Part shown: one piece after another, positions 8,844 to 16,860 of the stretch
Numbering within the stretch: position 1 is the first letter of the stretch
How the letters are laid out: each line of letters opens with the position of its first letter
NCBI RefSeq assembly: GCF_014646115.1
Contig: NZ_BMMV01000022.1
Coordinates: 89,087 to 153,086, forward strand
Length of the DNA: 64,000 nt
Direction: 5' to 3'
Source of the DNA: Streptomyces camponoticapitis
GTDB lineage: Bacteria; Actinomycetota; Actinomycetes; Streptomycetales; Streptomycetaceae
Notes under the pieces: generated by a model
What the model saw: the letters and a program-made list of their open reading frames with translations, nothing else
The model's database searches: none
Told to the model about the DNA's origin: nothing
Translations under genes and position numbers: made by a program

Positions 8844-9515
8844 TCAGGCGTCCTGTTCCTCCAGGTCACCGAGGGGGTCCCGGCCCCGGATCCCGGCGCT
8901 GTCGAAATCCTCGTCGTCGAAGACCGAGCTGACGTCGAAGCGGCAGACGACCTGCTGCGGATCGGCCTGTTCGAAGGGGGCGCCGAGCCATTCGCCGGGC
9001 TCCGGAAGGTCGTCGGCGGCCGACACCCAGAGTGTCGAGTCGCCCTCCTCCAGGCCGAACTCCTTGTGCCGGGACGCGATCTCGTCCGGCTCGTACTCGC
9101 CGAAGAGCACGCCCACGGCGGCGTGCACACTGGCGCCCACGACCGCCACGGTCTCGGCGTCCCCGTCGACATCGGCGATGCGCTGTGCCTGAGCGAGCAG
9201 TCTCCGTGGCTCCGCCACCGCGTAGTCGCGGCGGATCAGCACGCTGAGCGCGTTCGGCTCCTCCGGCCCCGCGTACGGCGGCAGGGAGTCGTCCGTGCCG
9301 GGGATCTCGAACGGGGTGACCTCGTCGTAGAGGTCGTAGAGCCGCTCGTCGTACGCCTCCGCCGCGGTGGCAAGGGCGTTGAACGCCTCGGAAACCGCCG
9401 GGTCGTCCTCACCCGTGCGGCGTTCGACCGCCGCGAGGTGACGGTCCAGCGCGACCTTGACCGCCTCGGCGGCGGCACGTACCTCGGCAGCCGTGGGCTG
9501 CGCAGCATCAGACAT
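8844..9515 (-). CDS. Conserved actinobacterial protein of unknown function
   Basis: A 223-residue acidic, soluble protein with no signal peptide or membrane helix. The N-terminal ~70 residues are predicted helical and may be coiled (VRAAAEAVKVALDRHL onward). The middle and C-terminal parts (FGEYEPDEIASRHKEFG, then a DDEDFDSAGI tail) are highly acidic. I recognise it only as a conserved Streptomyces-type hypothetical. The ATG at 9515 gives a compact protein; an upstream GTG-initiated extension is possible. It is divergent from the small DUF5703 gene, with only 47 nt between starts, so the two probably share a promoter region. Confidence 0.8.
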   Translation of the reverse strand: MSDAAQPTAAEVRAAAEAVKVALDRHLAAVERRTGEDDPAVSEAFNALATAAEAYDERLYDLYDEVTPFEIPGTDDSLPPYAGPEEPNALSVLIRRDYAVAEPRRLLAQAQRIADVDGDAETVAVVGASVHAAVGVLFGEYEPDEIASRHKEFGLEEGDSTLWVSAADDLPEPGEWLGAPFEQADPQQVVCRFDVSSVFDDEDFDSAGIRGRDPLGDLEEQDA

Positions 9516-9562
9516 AGAGCAGACGCTATCCGTACCGGGGCTCTGCCCGCACAATAGATGCG

Positions 9563-9751
9563 ATGCCGGAATACGAATTTGTCGACGTGTACGTGCCGCG
9601 CGGGGTGTCCCGCAGCGACGCGACCCGCCTGCTGACCGACCACGCCGAGTACGGACACTGGGAAATGGACCGACTGAGCCTGCACCGGGACGGCAGTCGC
9701 AGAGTGCGGCTGCGCAGACGCATCATCCGTCAGGTACGCGCCACCTGGTAG
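9563..9751 (+). CDS. DUF5703 family small protein
   Basis: A 62-residue very basic protein starting MPEYEFVDVYVPRGVSR and ending RRRIIRQVRATW. It matches the small DUF5703 family, found widely in Streptomyces; function is unknown. The central HAEYGHWEMDRL segment and the Arg-rich C-terminal strand suggest a small alpha/beta fold with a nucleic-acid or acidic partner, but that is inference. It is divergent from the preceding acidic unknown; the opposite charges are notable but prove nothing. Confidence 0.85.
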   Translation: MPEYEFVDVYVPRGVSRSDATRLLTDHAEYGHWEMDRLSLHRDGSRRVRLRRRIIRQVRATW

Positions 9752-9835
9752 ACGGTGACGGGGCGGATCCCCGTGGTGTGGGAGGCCCGCCCCGTGCCGT
9801 ACCGGGTTGAACACGTGGCGTACTCGCGCGCCGTC

Positions 9836-10558
9836 CTACGCGGCGGCGCGGGCGCGCCGGTAGATGATCGTGCCCGCGAGAAGCAGGACGGCACCGGCCG
9901 GAACGATCAGTCCGAGCCCGTCGCCGCCGGTCTGCGCGAGCACCTCGGTGGACGGGGCGACGGTCTTCGCCTCCGGGTGGTTCGGGGACGGCGGGACGGT
10001 GCGGTCCGTCGGGGGCTCGGGGTTGCCCGGGGTCTCGGGCGTCTCCTCGGCCGGCGGGGCGGGGGTGTCCGCGTTCACGCACTCGTTGCCGCTTGCGGGG
10101 TTCAGTGCTCCGACGATGTCGACGCTGTTGCCGCAGACGTTGACCGGGACGTGCACCGGGACCTGGATGAGGTTGCCGGAGCCGACACCGGGTGAGTTGG
10201 CGGTTCCGCCCTCGGCGTGCGAGCCGCCGCCTCCGGAACCTGCGTGCGAGCCGCCGTTCCCGCCGGTGCCGCCCTCGGAGGCGTGCGAGCCGCCGCCCGG
10301 GCCGCGACCGCCGCCCGACGCGTTCACGCAGGCGTTGCCCATGGCGGGGTTCAGCACTCCGACGACGTTGACGGTGTTGCCGCAGGCGTTGACCGGGACG
10401 TGCACCGGGACCTGGACGCTGTTCCCGGACAGCACGCCCGGGGACTTCGCCGCGCTTCCTTCGGCACCCGCGTCCGCTTGCGCGTAGCCGCCGCCGATGG
10501 CGAACACGCCGCCGGCCGCCGCCACGGTGATCAGGCCTTTGCGCGTGACCTGTCTCAT
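9836..10558 (-). CDS. chpC: Long chaplin, cell-wall-anchored (two chaplin domains, LAXTG sorting signal)
   Basis: A 240-residue secreted protein. It has a signal peptide at 1-29, then chaplin domains at about 39-80 (C59, C77) and 122-163 (C142, C160), separated by a Gly/Ser/His-rich linker. A Pro/Glu-rich wall-spanning segment follows, then the sortase motif LAQTG at 207-211, a hydrophobic helix and an RRAR tail. Long chaplins are linked to peptidoglycan by class E sortase and help build the hydrophobic sheath of aerial hyphae and spores. The ATG at 10558 gives the expected signal peptide. The neighbouring short chaplin makes this the chpC/chpH type pair; the exact paralogue letter is an inference from that arrangement. 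Confidence 0.93.
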   Translation of the reverse strand: MRQVTRKGLITVAAAGGVFAIGGGYAQADAGAEGSAAKSPGVLSGNSVQVPVHVPVNACGNTVNVVGVLNPAMGNACVNASGGGRGPGGGSHASEGGTGGNGGSHAGSGGGGSHAEGGTANSPGVGSGNLIQVPVHVPVNVCGNSVDIVGALNPASGNECVNADTPAPPAEETPETPGNPEPPTDRTVPPSPNHPEAKTVAPSTEVLAQTGGDGLGLIVPAGAVLLLAGTIIYRRARAAA

Positions 10559-10623
10559 AGCTTGTTCCTGCCTTCTGCCTTCCGGATACCCCCGGCACAG
10601 CGCGCCTGGGGTTTGAAACACGA

Positions 10624-10658
10624 CGGCCCCGGAGTGCGGGGTGCGCACTCCGGGGCCG
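10624..10658. terminator. Strong hairpin between the two chaplin genes
   Basis: Fifteen-base perfect arms (CGGCCCCGGAGTGCG, 10624-10638, with its complement at 10644-10658) around a 5-base loop. It lies just after the short chaplin stop, reading minus, and ahead of the long chaplin, so the two chaplins are probably separately transcribed. Confidence 0.82.
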
Positions 10659-10693
10659 CTGGGCTCAGACCCTTACGGGTTCGAGGTACAACG

Positions 10694-10927
10694 TCACGCG
10701 TTGACGCAGGTGTTGCCGAAGGCGGGATTCAGCAGCCCGATCACGGAGACCGTGTTGCCGCACACATTCACCGGAATGTGGATGGGCGCCTGGATGACGT
10801 TGCCCGAGAGCACACCGGGGGAACCCACGGCGGCACCCTGGGCACCGGAGTCGGCGACGGCCATACCCGCGCCCGCGAGCACGAGACCACCGGTGGCAGC
10901 CGCAGCGGCGACGACCTTCTTGATCAT
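10694..10927 (-). CDS. chpH: Short chaplin
   Basis: A 77-residue secreted amyloid-forming surface protein. It has a signal peptide at 1-26 (MIKKVVAAAAATGGL..AVADS) and a single chaplin domain with C56 and C74 forming the conserved disulphide, ending in NTCVNA. Short chaplins self-assemble at the air-water interface and let aerial hyphae escape the medium. Size and sequence fit ChpH best (ChpE and other short chaplins are alternatives). An AGGAGGA ribosome binding site four bases before the ATG at 10927 indicates high expression. A strong hairpin follows the gene. Confidence 0.93.
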   Translation of the reverse strand: MIKKVVAAAAATGGLVLAGAGMAVADSGAQGAAVGSPGVLSGNVIQAPIHIPVNVCGNTVSVIGLLNPAFGNTCVNA

Positions 10928-11060
10928 TATTCCTCCTTGTTGGCAAATGCGGTCCCAACCTCGGACCGCACATCTGTAACGAGGAGGAGTGGACGGGGCT
11001 ACGAGCCTATGGTCGCTTTCACTCTTTTCAGTCAAGTGCGCACGCGCTGGCGAATACCGG

Positions 11061-12386
11061 TCAGCTGGCGTCGATGAAGCGGTCCAACACCCTTACACCG
11101 AAGCGCAGTCCGTCCAGCGGCACCCGCTCGTCCACGCCGTGGAACATCCCGGCGAAGTCCAGCTCCGGCGGGAGCTTGAGCGGCGCGAAGCCGAAGCCCC
11201 GGATACCGAGGTCGTCGAAGGACTTGGCGTCCGTACCGCCCGACAGCATGTACGGGACGGCCCGCGCGATCGGGTCCTCCGCGACGAGCGCGGTCTGCAT
11301 GGCGTCCACGAGCCTGCCGTCGAAGCTGGTCTCCAGGGCCTTGTCGCCGTGCACGTCCTCGCGCTTCACGCGCGGGCCGATGATCCGGTCGATGTCGGCG
11401 AGGAACTCCTCCTCGTAGCCGGGCAGGAAGCGCCCGTCGACATGGGCGGTCGCCTGGCCGGGGATGACGTTCACCTTGTAGCCCGCGCCGAGCATGGTGG
11501 GGGCGGCGGAGTTACGCAGGGTGGCGCCGATCATCTTCGCGATGCCGCCGAGCGTGGCGAGCGTGCCCTCCATGTCCTCCGGGTCGAGCGGGACGCCGAG
11601 CGCGTCGGACAGCTCGTCCAGGAAGGACCGCACGGTCTTGGTCATCCGCACCGGCCATTCGTGCCGGCCGAGCCGGGCCACCGCCTCGCAGAGTTCGGTG
11701 ATGGCGTTGTCGTTGTTGGTCATCGAGCCGTGCCCGGCCGTGCCCTCCACGGTGAGCCGCATCCAGTGCATGCCCTTCTGGGCCGTCTCGACCAGATAGA
11801 GCCGCAGGTTCTCGTTGACGGTGAAGGAGAAGCCGCCGACCTCGCTGATCGCCTCGGTGACGCCCTCGAAGAGGTCGGGGTGGTTGTCGACCAGATACCG
11901 CGCTCCGTACGTACCGCCCGCCTCCTCGTCGGCCAGGAAGGCGAGGACGATGTCGCGCGGGGGCTTGCGCCCGCTGCGGAGCCTGTCCCGCACCACGGCG
12001 AGGGTCATGGCGTCCATGTCCTTCATGTCGACCGCGCCGCGCCCCCAGAGGCAGCCTTCGGCGATCTCGCCGGCGAACGGGTCGTGCGTCCAGTCGGCCG
12101 CGTTGGCGGGGACGACATCGGTGTGGCCGTGGATGAGCAGGGCGGGCCTGGAGGGGTCCTCGCCGGCGATCCTGGCGACGGTGGAGGCACGGCCCTTGTG
12201 GGACTCGAAGATCTCCGGTTCGAGCCCCACCTCCGCCAGCTTCTCCGCCACGTACTCCGCTGCCGCCCGCTCGCCGGGGCCCGAGTGGTCCCCGTAGTTG
12301 CTGGTGTCGATCCGGATCAGATCGCGGCAGAGGTCGACTACCTCGTCCTCGCCCGAGACCGTCCCGCCCGTGTTCGACTCGCTCAC
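11061..12386 (-). CDS. M20 family metallopeptidase / amidohydrolase
   Basis: A 441-residue cytosolic zinc-dependent M20/M25/M40 peptidase (ArgE/DapE/CPG2 type). Metal and catalytic residues are visible: H88 and D90 in HGHTD, D120 in GRGAVDMK, and E154-E155 in ADEEAGG. A dimerisation domain occupies the middle (VEGTAGHGSMTN). It would cleave dipeptides or N-acyl amino acids. The GTG at 12386 is preferred because GGGAG lies about eight bases upstream; the frame continues to an ATG at 12425. It is single on the minus strand, divergent from the tRNA. Confidence 0.92.
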   Translation of the reverse strand: MSESNTGGTVSGEDEVVDLCRDLIRIDTSNYGDHSGPGERAAAEYVAEKLAEVGLEPEIFESHKGRASTVARIAGEDPSRPALLIHGHTDVVPANAADWTHDPFAGEIAEGCLWGRGAVDMKDMDAMTLAVVRDRLRSGRKPPRDIVLAFLADEEAGGTYGARYLVDNHPDLFEGVTEAISEVGGFSFTVNENLRLYLVETAQKGMHWMRLTVEGTAGHGSMTNNDNAITELCEAVARLGRHEWPVRMTKTVRSFLDELSDALGVPLDPEDMEGTLATLGGIAKMIGATLRNSAAPTMLGAGYKVNVIPGQATAHVDGRFLPGYEEEFLADIDRIIGPRVKREDVHGDKALETSFDGRLVDAMQTALVAEDPIARAVPYMLSGGTDAKSFDDLGIRGFGFAPLKLPPELDFAGMFHGVDERVPLDGLRFGVRVLDRFIDAS

Positions 12387-12513
12387 GCTGCTCACTCCCG
12401 CTGTCGTTGCCGGTGGTCGTCCCATCCTCCCACCGGGCGTGGATCGGGCAGTGCCCGATGTTTGCTATGGTTTTCCACGTCGGAACGGCCTTCGGCCGTC
12501 CGGCGGACACCTT

Positions 12514-12601
12514 GTCCGGGTGGCGGAATGGCAGACGCGCTAGCTTGAGGTGCTAGTGCCCTTTATCGGGCGTGGGGGTTCAAGTCCCCCCTCGGACACC
12601 A
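12514..12601 (+). tRNA. tRNA-Leu (anticodon GAG)
   Basis: The acceptor arm GTCCGGG pairs with CTCGGAC, the anticodon loop TTGAGGT is flanked by CTAGC/GCTAG, and a long variable arm follows, as expected for leucine. The T-arm GGGGGTTCAAGTCCCCC is perfect. The 3' CCA is encoded (12599-12601). It reads CUC codons. Confidence 0.97.
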
Positions 12602-12614
12602 TCGTTGACGTAAT

Positions 12615-12646
12615 GCCGATCGGGATCCTTTTCCCGGTCGGCTTTT
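12615..12646 (+). terminator. Terminator after tRNA-Leu
   Basis: GCCGATCGGG and CCCGGTCGGC form a 10-bp stem (one G-U) with an 8-base loop, followed by TTTT. A classic intrinsic terminator 13 nt past the tRNA. Confidence 0.88.
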
Positions 12647-12810
12647 CGCATTCCACGACCCTGTCGGGCCACCCCTAAGATCTGCCCCGAACTCCCTGGT
12701 GGGGGCCGGGGGCGAGCAGAATAGGGGTTGCCCGCGGGAGGGCTCGCTGGCACGTTTGCGATGCAATTCTCAGTCGACGTGTGCCCCCAGAATGAGGCGA
12801 CGAAAACATC

Positions 12811-13596
12811 ATGACTCTCGCGCCCAGCGAAACGAAGCCGTGGATTCGACGCTTTCGACCGGCACCGGAAGCGCGCACCCAGTTGGTGTGCCTCCCGCAC
12901 GCGGGAGGGTCCGCGCCGTTCTTCCTTCCGGTGACCAAGGCGCTCTCCCCCGAGACCGATGTGCTGGCCGTCCAGTATCCGGGCCGCCAGGACCGTCGCG
13001 ACGAGAAGGGCATACCCAGCATTCCGAAGCTGGCGGACGCGGTGGCCCGTGAGCTCCTGGAGTGGGCGGACCGGCCGATCACCCTCTTCGGTCACAGCAT
13101 GGGCGCTTCCGTGGCGTTCGAGGTCGCGCGGCGGCTGCGTGACACCGACGTGGAGGTGCTCGGGCTGATCGTCTCCGGTCGGTGCGCGCCGCGCTGCCGG
13201 TGCATCACGACGCGTCAGCTCTTCACCGACGAGAACATCCTCGACGACGTCCGCCGGATGAGCGGGACGGACTCGGAGGTCCTCGGCGACGACGATGTCG
13301 TACGCATGATCATGCCGGCCCTGCGCAACGACTACGCGGCCGTGATGTCGTACCGGAGCGAGCCGGGGGCGACGGTGCCGTATCCCGTCGTGGCGCTGAT
13401 CGGCGACTCCGACCCTCAGGTGCCGGTCATGGACGCGCGGGCGTGGGCCGACCACACGGAGGCGGACTTCCAGCTGCACGTCTTCCCCGGCGGTCACTTC
13501 TACCTCAACGACCAGCCCGCCGCCGTGGTCGGCACGGTCAGGCACCACATCGCGCGGTGGTCCACCGCCGACGCGCTGCGGGACCGCGTCGCCTGA
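12811..13596 (+). CDS. Type II thioesterase, orphan
   Basis: A 261-residue alpha/beta hydrolase of the TEII family that normally clears misprimed acyl groups from PKS or NRPS carrier proteins. The triad is visible: S96 in GHSMG, an Asp in GDSDPQ (199-201) and H229 in GGHFYL. The oxyanion segment LPHAGGSA is also intact. No PKS, NRPS or carrier protein gene occurs in the window, so it must act in trans or on another acyl carrier. Three cysteines (C125, C129, C131) cluster in the lid region after ISG, which is unusual. It begins about 165 nt after the tRNA terminator and is convergent with the next gene. Confidence 0.92.
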   Translation: MTLAPSETKPWIRRFRPAPEARTQLVCLPHAGGSAPFFLPVTKALSPETDVLAVQYPGRQDRRDEKGIPSIPKLADAVARELLEWADRPITLFGHSMGASVAFEVARRLRDTDVEVLGLIVSGRCAPRCRCITTRQLFTDENILDDVRRMSGTDSEVLGDDDVVRMIMPALRNDYAAVMSYRSEPGATVPYPVVALIGDSDPQVPVMDARAWADHTEADFQLHVFPGGHFYLNDQPAAVVGTVRHHIARWSTADALRDRVA

Positions 13597-13624
13597 GGCG
13601 ACGACACGGCCCCGCACGGCGGGT

Positions 13625-14290
13625 TCAGCCGCCGGCGCGGATCCACTCGTCCAGATGCGGCGCCTCGTCGCCGACCGTGGTCGAGTCGCCGTGTCCGGTA
13701 CGCACCACCGTCCCGGGTGGCAGCGTCAGCAGCCGTTCGCGGATCGACTCGATGATCGTCGGGAAGTGCGAGAAGGACCGGCCGGTGGCGCCGGGTCCAC
13801 CCTGGAAGAGCGTGTCGCCGGTGAAGACCGTGGACAGCTCGGGGGCGTACAGACAGACCGCGCCCGGCGCGTGGCCGGGCGTGTGCAGCACCGTGAGGGT
13901 GATGCCGGCGACGGACAGGCCCTGGCCGTCGGCCAGTTCGCCGTCCGGGAGCCGGTCCGGGTGGGTCTGCTTCCACAGCGGCAGGTCGTCCGGGTGCAGC
14001 AGGACCGGGGCGCCGGTGGCGGCGGCGAGCGCCGGGGCCGCGTCGATGTGGTCGTTGTGGGCGTGGGTGCAGACGATGGCGCGCAGCGTCCGGCCGCCGA
14101 GGGCGGTCTCGATGGCCGTGGCGTCGTGGGCCGCGTCGATGACGATCGCCTCGGTGTCGTCGCCGACGATCCAGACGTTGTTGTCGACGTCCCAGGTGCC
14201 GCCGTCCAGCGAGAACGTGCCGGAGGTGACGAGGTGGTCGACGCGGGCCCCGGACGCGGCGGAGCCGGCGGCCGAGTCGGTGGCGGCCAT
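13625..14290 (-). CDS. MBL-fold metallo-hydrolase, probable S-formylmycothiol hydrolase
   Basis: A 221-residue metallo-beta-lactamase-fold enzyme with THAHNDH (H76, H78, D80, H81), HTPGHA and the later FTGDTLF and TGHGD metal ligands, as in glyoxalase II-type thioesterases. The ATG at 14290 overlaps the stop of the mycothiol-dependent formaldehyde dehydrogenase gene by one base (TGATG). That coupling suggests it hydrolyses the S-formylmycothiol made by the dehydrogenase to formate and mycothiol. The fold is certain; the substrate is inferred from context and from the same gene pairing in other actinobacteria. Confidence 0.9.
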   Translation of the reverse strand: MAATDSAAGSAASGARVDHLVTSGTFSLDGGTWDVDNNVWIVGDDTEAIVIDAAHDATAIETALGGRTLRAIVCTHAHNDHIDAAPALAAATGAPVLLHPDDLPLWKQTHPDRLPDGELADGQGLSVAGITLTVLHTPGHAPGAVCLYAPELSTVFTGDTLFQGGPGATGRSFSHFPTIIESIRERLLTLPPGTVVRTGHGDSTTVGDEAPHLDEWIRAGG

Positions 14291-15378
14291 CAGAAGACCA
14301 CGACCGAGCGCAGGACGTCGCCCTCGTGCATACGCGCGAAGGCCTTCTCGACGTCGCCGAGTCCGATGGTCTCGGTGACGAACGCGCCCAGGTCGATACG
14401 GCCCTGCTGGTGCAGATCGATCAGCATCGGGAAGTCGCGGGACGGCAGACAGTCGCCGTACCAGGACGACTTGAGGGAGCCGCCGCGCCCGAAGACGTCC
14501 AGCAGCGGCAGTTCGAGCCGCATCTCCGGGGTCGGGACCCCGACCAGGACGACCGTACCGGCCAAGTCGCGTGCGTAGAAAGCCTGCTCGTACGTCTCCG
14601 GGCGGCCGACCGCCTCGATGACGACGTCCGCCCCGAAACCGCCGGTCAGCTCGCGGATCGCCTCGACGGGGTCGGTGGTGCGGGAGTTGACGGTGTGGGT
14701 GGCGCCCATCGTCTTCGCCGTGGCGAGTTTGCGGTCGTCTATGTCGACGGCGATGATCCGCGCCGCCCCCGCGAGACGCGAACCGACTATCGCCGCGTCG
14801 CCGACACCGCCGCAGCCTATGACGGCGACGGAGTCTCCCCGGCCGACGTCGCCGGTGTTGATCGCCGCACCGATGCCGGCCATGACACCGCAGCCGAGCA
14901 GACCGGCCACGGCCGGTGCGACGGCCGGGTCGACCTTGGTGCACTGTCCGGCGGCGACCAGGGTCTTCTCCGCGAAGGCGCCGATGCCGAGCGCCGGGGA
15001 GAGCTCCGTGCCTCCGGCGAGCAGCGTCATCTTCCGCTCGGCGTTGTGGGTGTTGAAGCAGTACCAGGGCCTGCCCCGCAGGCACGCCCGACAACTGCCG
15101 CAGACGGCGCGCCAGTTGAGAATGACGAAATCTCCGGGAGCGACGTCGGTGACGCCGTCGCCCACCGACTCCACCACGCCCGACGCCTCGTGGCCGAGCA
15201 GGAAGGGGTAGTCGTCGTTGATCCCGCCCTGTTTGTAGTGCAGATCGGTGTGGCAGACGCCGCACGCCTGGATCTTCACCACAGCCTCGCCGGGGCCGGG
15301 ATCGGGGATCACTATCGTCTCGATCCGCACCGGCTCGTTCTTGCCGGGCGCCACGACGCCTTGCACCTGCTGCGACAT
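14290..15378 (-). CDS. S-(hydroxymethyl)mycothiol dehydrogenase
   Basis: A 362-residue zinc-dependent medium-chain dehydrogenase that oxidises the spontaneous formaldehyde-mycothiol adduct with NAD. Catalytic zinc ligands include C42 (GVCHTDLH) and H63-E64 (GHEASG). Structural zinc cysteines are C93, C96, C99 and C107. The Rossmann motif GCGGVG follows. Sequence and length match the mycothiol-dependent formaldehyde dehydrogenase/S-nitrosomycothiol reductase family closely. It is cotranscribed with the MBL-fold hydrolase downstream. The pathway detoxifies formaldehyde and supports redox balance in the cytosol. Confidence 0.95.
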   Translation of the reverse strand: MSQQVQGVVAPGKNEPVRIETIVIPDPGPGEAVVKIQACGVCHTDLHYKQGGINDDYPFLLGHEASGVVESVGDGVTDVAPGDFVILNWRAVCGSCRACLRGRPWYCFNTHNAERKMTLLAGGTELSPALGIGAFAEKTLVAAGQCTKVDPAVAPAVAGLLGCGVMAGIGAAINTGDVGRGDSVAVIGCGGVGDAAIVGSRLAGAARIIAVDIDDRKLATAKTMGATHTVNSRTTDPVEAIRELTGGFGADVVIEAVGRPETYEQAFYARDLAGTVVLVGVPTPEMRLELPLLDVFGRGGSLKSSWYGDCLPSRDFPMLIDLHQQGRIDLGAFVTETIGLGDVEKAFARMHEGDVLRSVVVF

Positions 15379-15447
15379 GTCAGGACCTGCCTCTCCATCG
15401 AGCCTGAAGGGGCAAGTCTGTCATCGCGCCACCCGGGTGCGCCCCGG

Positions 15448-16149
15448 TCAGGGTGCCAGCACGTCGAGTTCCTGGAGGGCGCCGACGGCGATCTGCCGGG
15501 TCAGCTCCTCGGCACGGGCGGCGTCCCGCTCCCGTACGGCTTCCGCGACCTGTACATGGAGGGTCACGGCCGCCGGGTCCGGGTCGTGGAACATCACCTC
15601 GTGCCGCGTACGGCCGGTGAGCACCTCCGCGACCACGTCCCCGAGCCGGGCGAACATCTCGTTGCCCGACGCGTCGAGGACCACCCGGTGGAAGGCGACG
15701 TCGTGCCGCAGATAGCCCTCGAGTTGGTGTCCGCGCGAGGTGGCGACCATTCCGAGGGCCTGCTCGGTGAGGGCGGCGCACTGCTCGGGGGTGGCGTTGG
15801 TGGCGGCGAGACCGGCGGCGACCGGCTCGACCGCGGAGCGCAGCACGGTCAGTGAACGCAGCTGGCGCGGCCGGTCGTTGCCGGCGAGGCGCCAGCGGAT
15901 GACCCGCGGGTCGTAGACGTTCCATTCGGCGGCGGGCCGCACCGTCACCCCGACGCGCCGGCGGGACTGGACGAGGTGCATCGATTCGAGGACGCGGACC
16001 ACTTCCCGTACGACGGTGCGCGAGACATCGAAGCGCCGCGCGACCTCGTCGGTGCGCACGACGCCGCCTTCGGGGTACTCGCCCCCCGTGATGGCGAGAC
16101 CGAGGGTGTCGAGCACATGGGTATGCAGGCCCCGGCCTTCTGTGGTCAT
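15448..16149 (-). CDS. GntR/FadR-family regulator, likely of gluconate genes
   Basis: A 233-residue regulator with an N-terminal winged helix (EVARRFDVSRTVVREVVRVL, about 38-57) and a C-terminal all-helical FCD ligand domain with the usual metal-binding His residues (HDVAFHRVVL, later RHEVMFHD). FCD regulators sense small organic acids. It is divergent from gluconokinase and the gluconate permease, so it most likely represses them and responds to gluconate or gluconate 6-phosphate. The ATG at 16149 was chosen for the family-like N-terminus. It is downstream-adjacent to, but not coupled with, the formaldehyde genes. Confidence 0.9.
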   Translation of the reverse strand: MTTEGRGLHTHVLDTLGLAITGGEYPEGGVVRTDEVARRFDVSRTVVREVVRVLESMHLVQSRRRVGVTVRPAAEWNVYDPRVIRWRLAGNDRPRQLRSLTVLRSAVEPVAAGLAATNATPEQCAALTEQALGMVATSRGHQLEGYLRHDVAFHRVVLDASGNEMFARLGDVVAEVLTGRTRHEVMFHDPDPAAVTLHVQVAEAVRERDAARAEELTRQIAVGALQELDVLAP

Positions 16150-16201
16150 GACGGAAGCCTACGGGGCGGGCAGGGCGAAGAAAAAATATGACAAGTGAGT
16201 G

Positions 16202-16222
16202 ACGACATCTTGAATACGTCGT
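16202..16222. promoter_or_regulatory. Candidate operator in the gluconate divergent promoter
   Basis: ACGAC and GTCGT are separated by 11 bases in the 131-nt region between the regulator and the kinase gene, and TACGTCGTA inside it is itself palindromic. FadR-type repressors bind such short symmetric sites. The evidence is weak. Confidence 0.3.
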
Positions 16223-16280
16223 ACATATGCGTTTCAGTATCGCGGAGGCAGCGGAGCATGCGAGGACAGCGAGGCATCAG

Positions 16281-16820
16281 ATGAACACCCCCCACGTCGT
16301 CGTGGTGATGGGCGTGGCAGGTACCGGCAAAACGACCGTCGGTCCCCTGCTGGCCGCCGCCCTGGGCGTCCCGTACGCCGAGGGCGACGACTTCCACCCA
16401 CCCGAGAACATCGCCAAGATGTCCGCGGGCACCCCGCTGGACGACGACGACCGCCGGCCCTGGCTCGACGCGATCGGGCGCTGGGCGCACGGCCGGGCCG
16501 GTCTCGGCGGTGTGGTCAGCAGTTCGGCGCTCAAGCGCGCCTACCGCGACCGGCTGCGGGCCGCGGCGCCCGACGTCCTCTTCCTGCACCTCACCGGTGA
16601 ACGCGCCCTGATCGAACGGCGGATGGCGGACCGCAAGGGGCACTTCATGCCCACCGCCCTGCTGGATTCGCAGTTCGCCACGTTGCAGCCACTGGGCGAC
16701 GACGAGGCGGGCGTCACGGTCGACGTGGCCGGCACCCCCGAGGAGATCACCGGACGGGGCGTCGCCGCGCTGGCCGGACTCGACCGTCCCCACGGGCCCT
16801 ACGAGCCCGAACTCACCTGA
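16281..16820 (+). CDS. gntK: Gluconokinase
   Basis: A 179-residue P-loop kinase that phosphorylates D-gluconate to 6-phosphogluconate for the pentose phosphate pathway. The P-loop GVAGTGKT is at 11-18. The gluconokinase hallmark segments GDDFHP, the SCSALKR-like SSSALKRAYRD and GHFMP are all present. The ATG at 16281 gives the usual N-terminus; an in-frame ATG at 16227 would add 18 unconserved residues. The permease gene follows after 40 nt on the same strand, so they form one operon. Confidence 0.95.
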   Translation: MNTPHVVVVMGVAGTGKTTVGPLLAAALGVPYAEGDDFHPPENIAKMSAGTPLDDDDRRPWLDAIGRWAHGRAGLGGVVSSSALKRAYRDRLRAAAPDVLFLHLTGERALIERRMADRKGHFMPTALLDSQFATLQPLGDDEAGVTVDVAGTPEEITGRGVAALAGLDRPHGPYEPELT

Positions 16821-16860
16821 CAGACAAGCCAGTCAACTCCCCGATACTAAGGATCCCCCC

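Noticed and set aside
12514..12810. tRNA-Leu as an integration site, with the thioesterase as cargo.
   Set aside because: No direct repeat of the tRNA 3' end, no integrase and no codon or composition change follow. The gap carries an ordinary terminator.
12811..13596. A possible PKS or NRPS cluster around the thioesterase gene.
   Set aside because: No carrier protein, adenylation or ketosynthase domain is encoded anywhere in the window.
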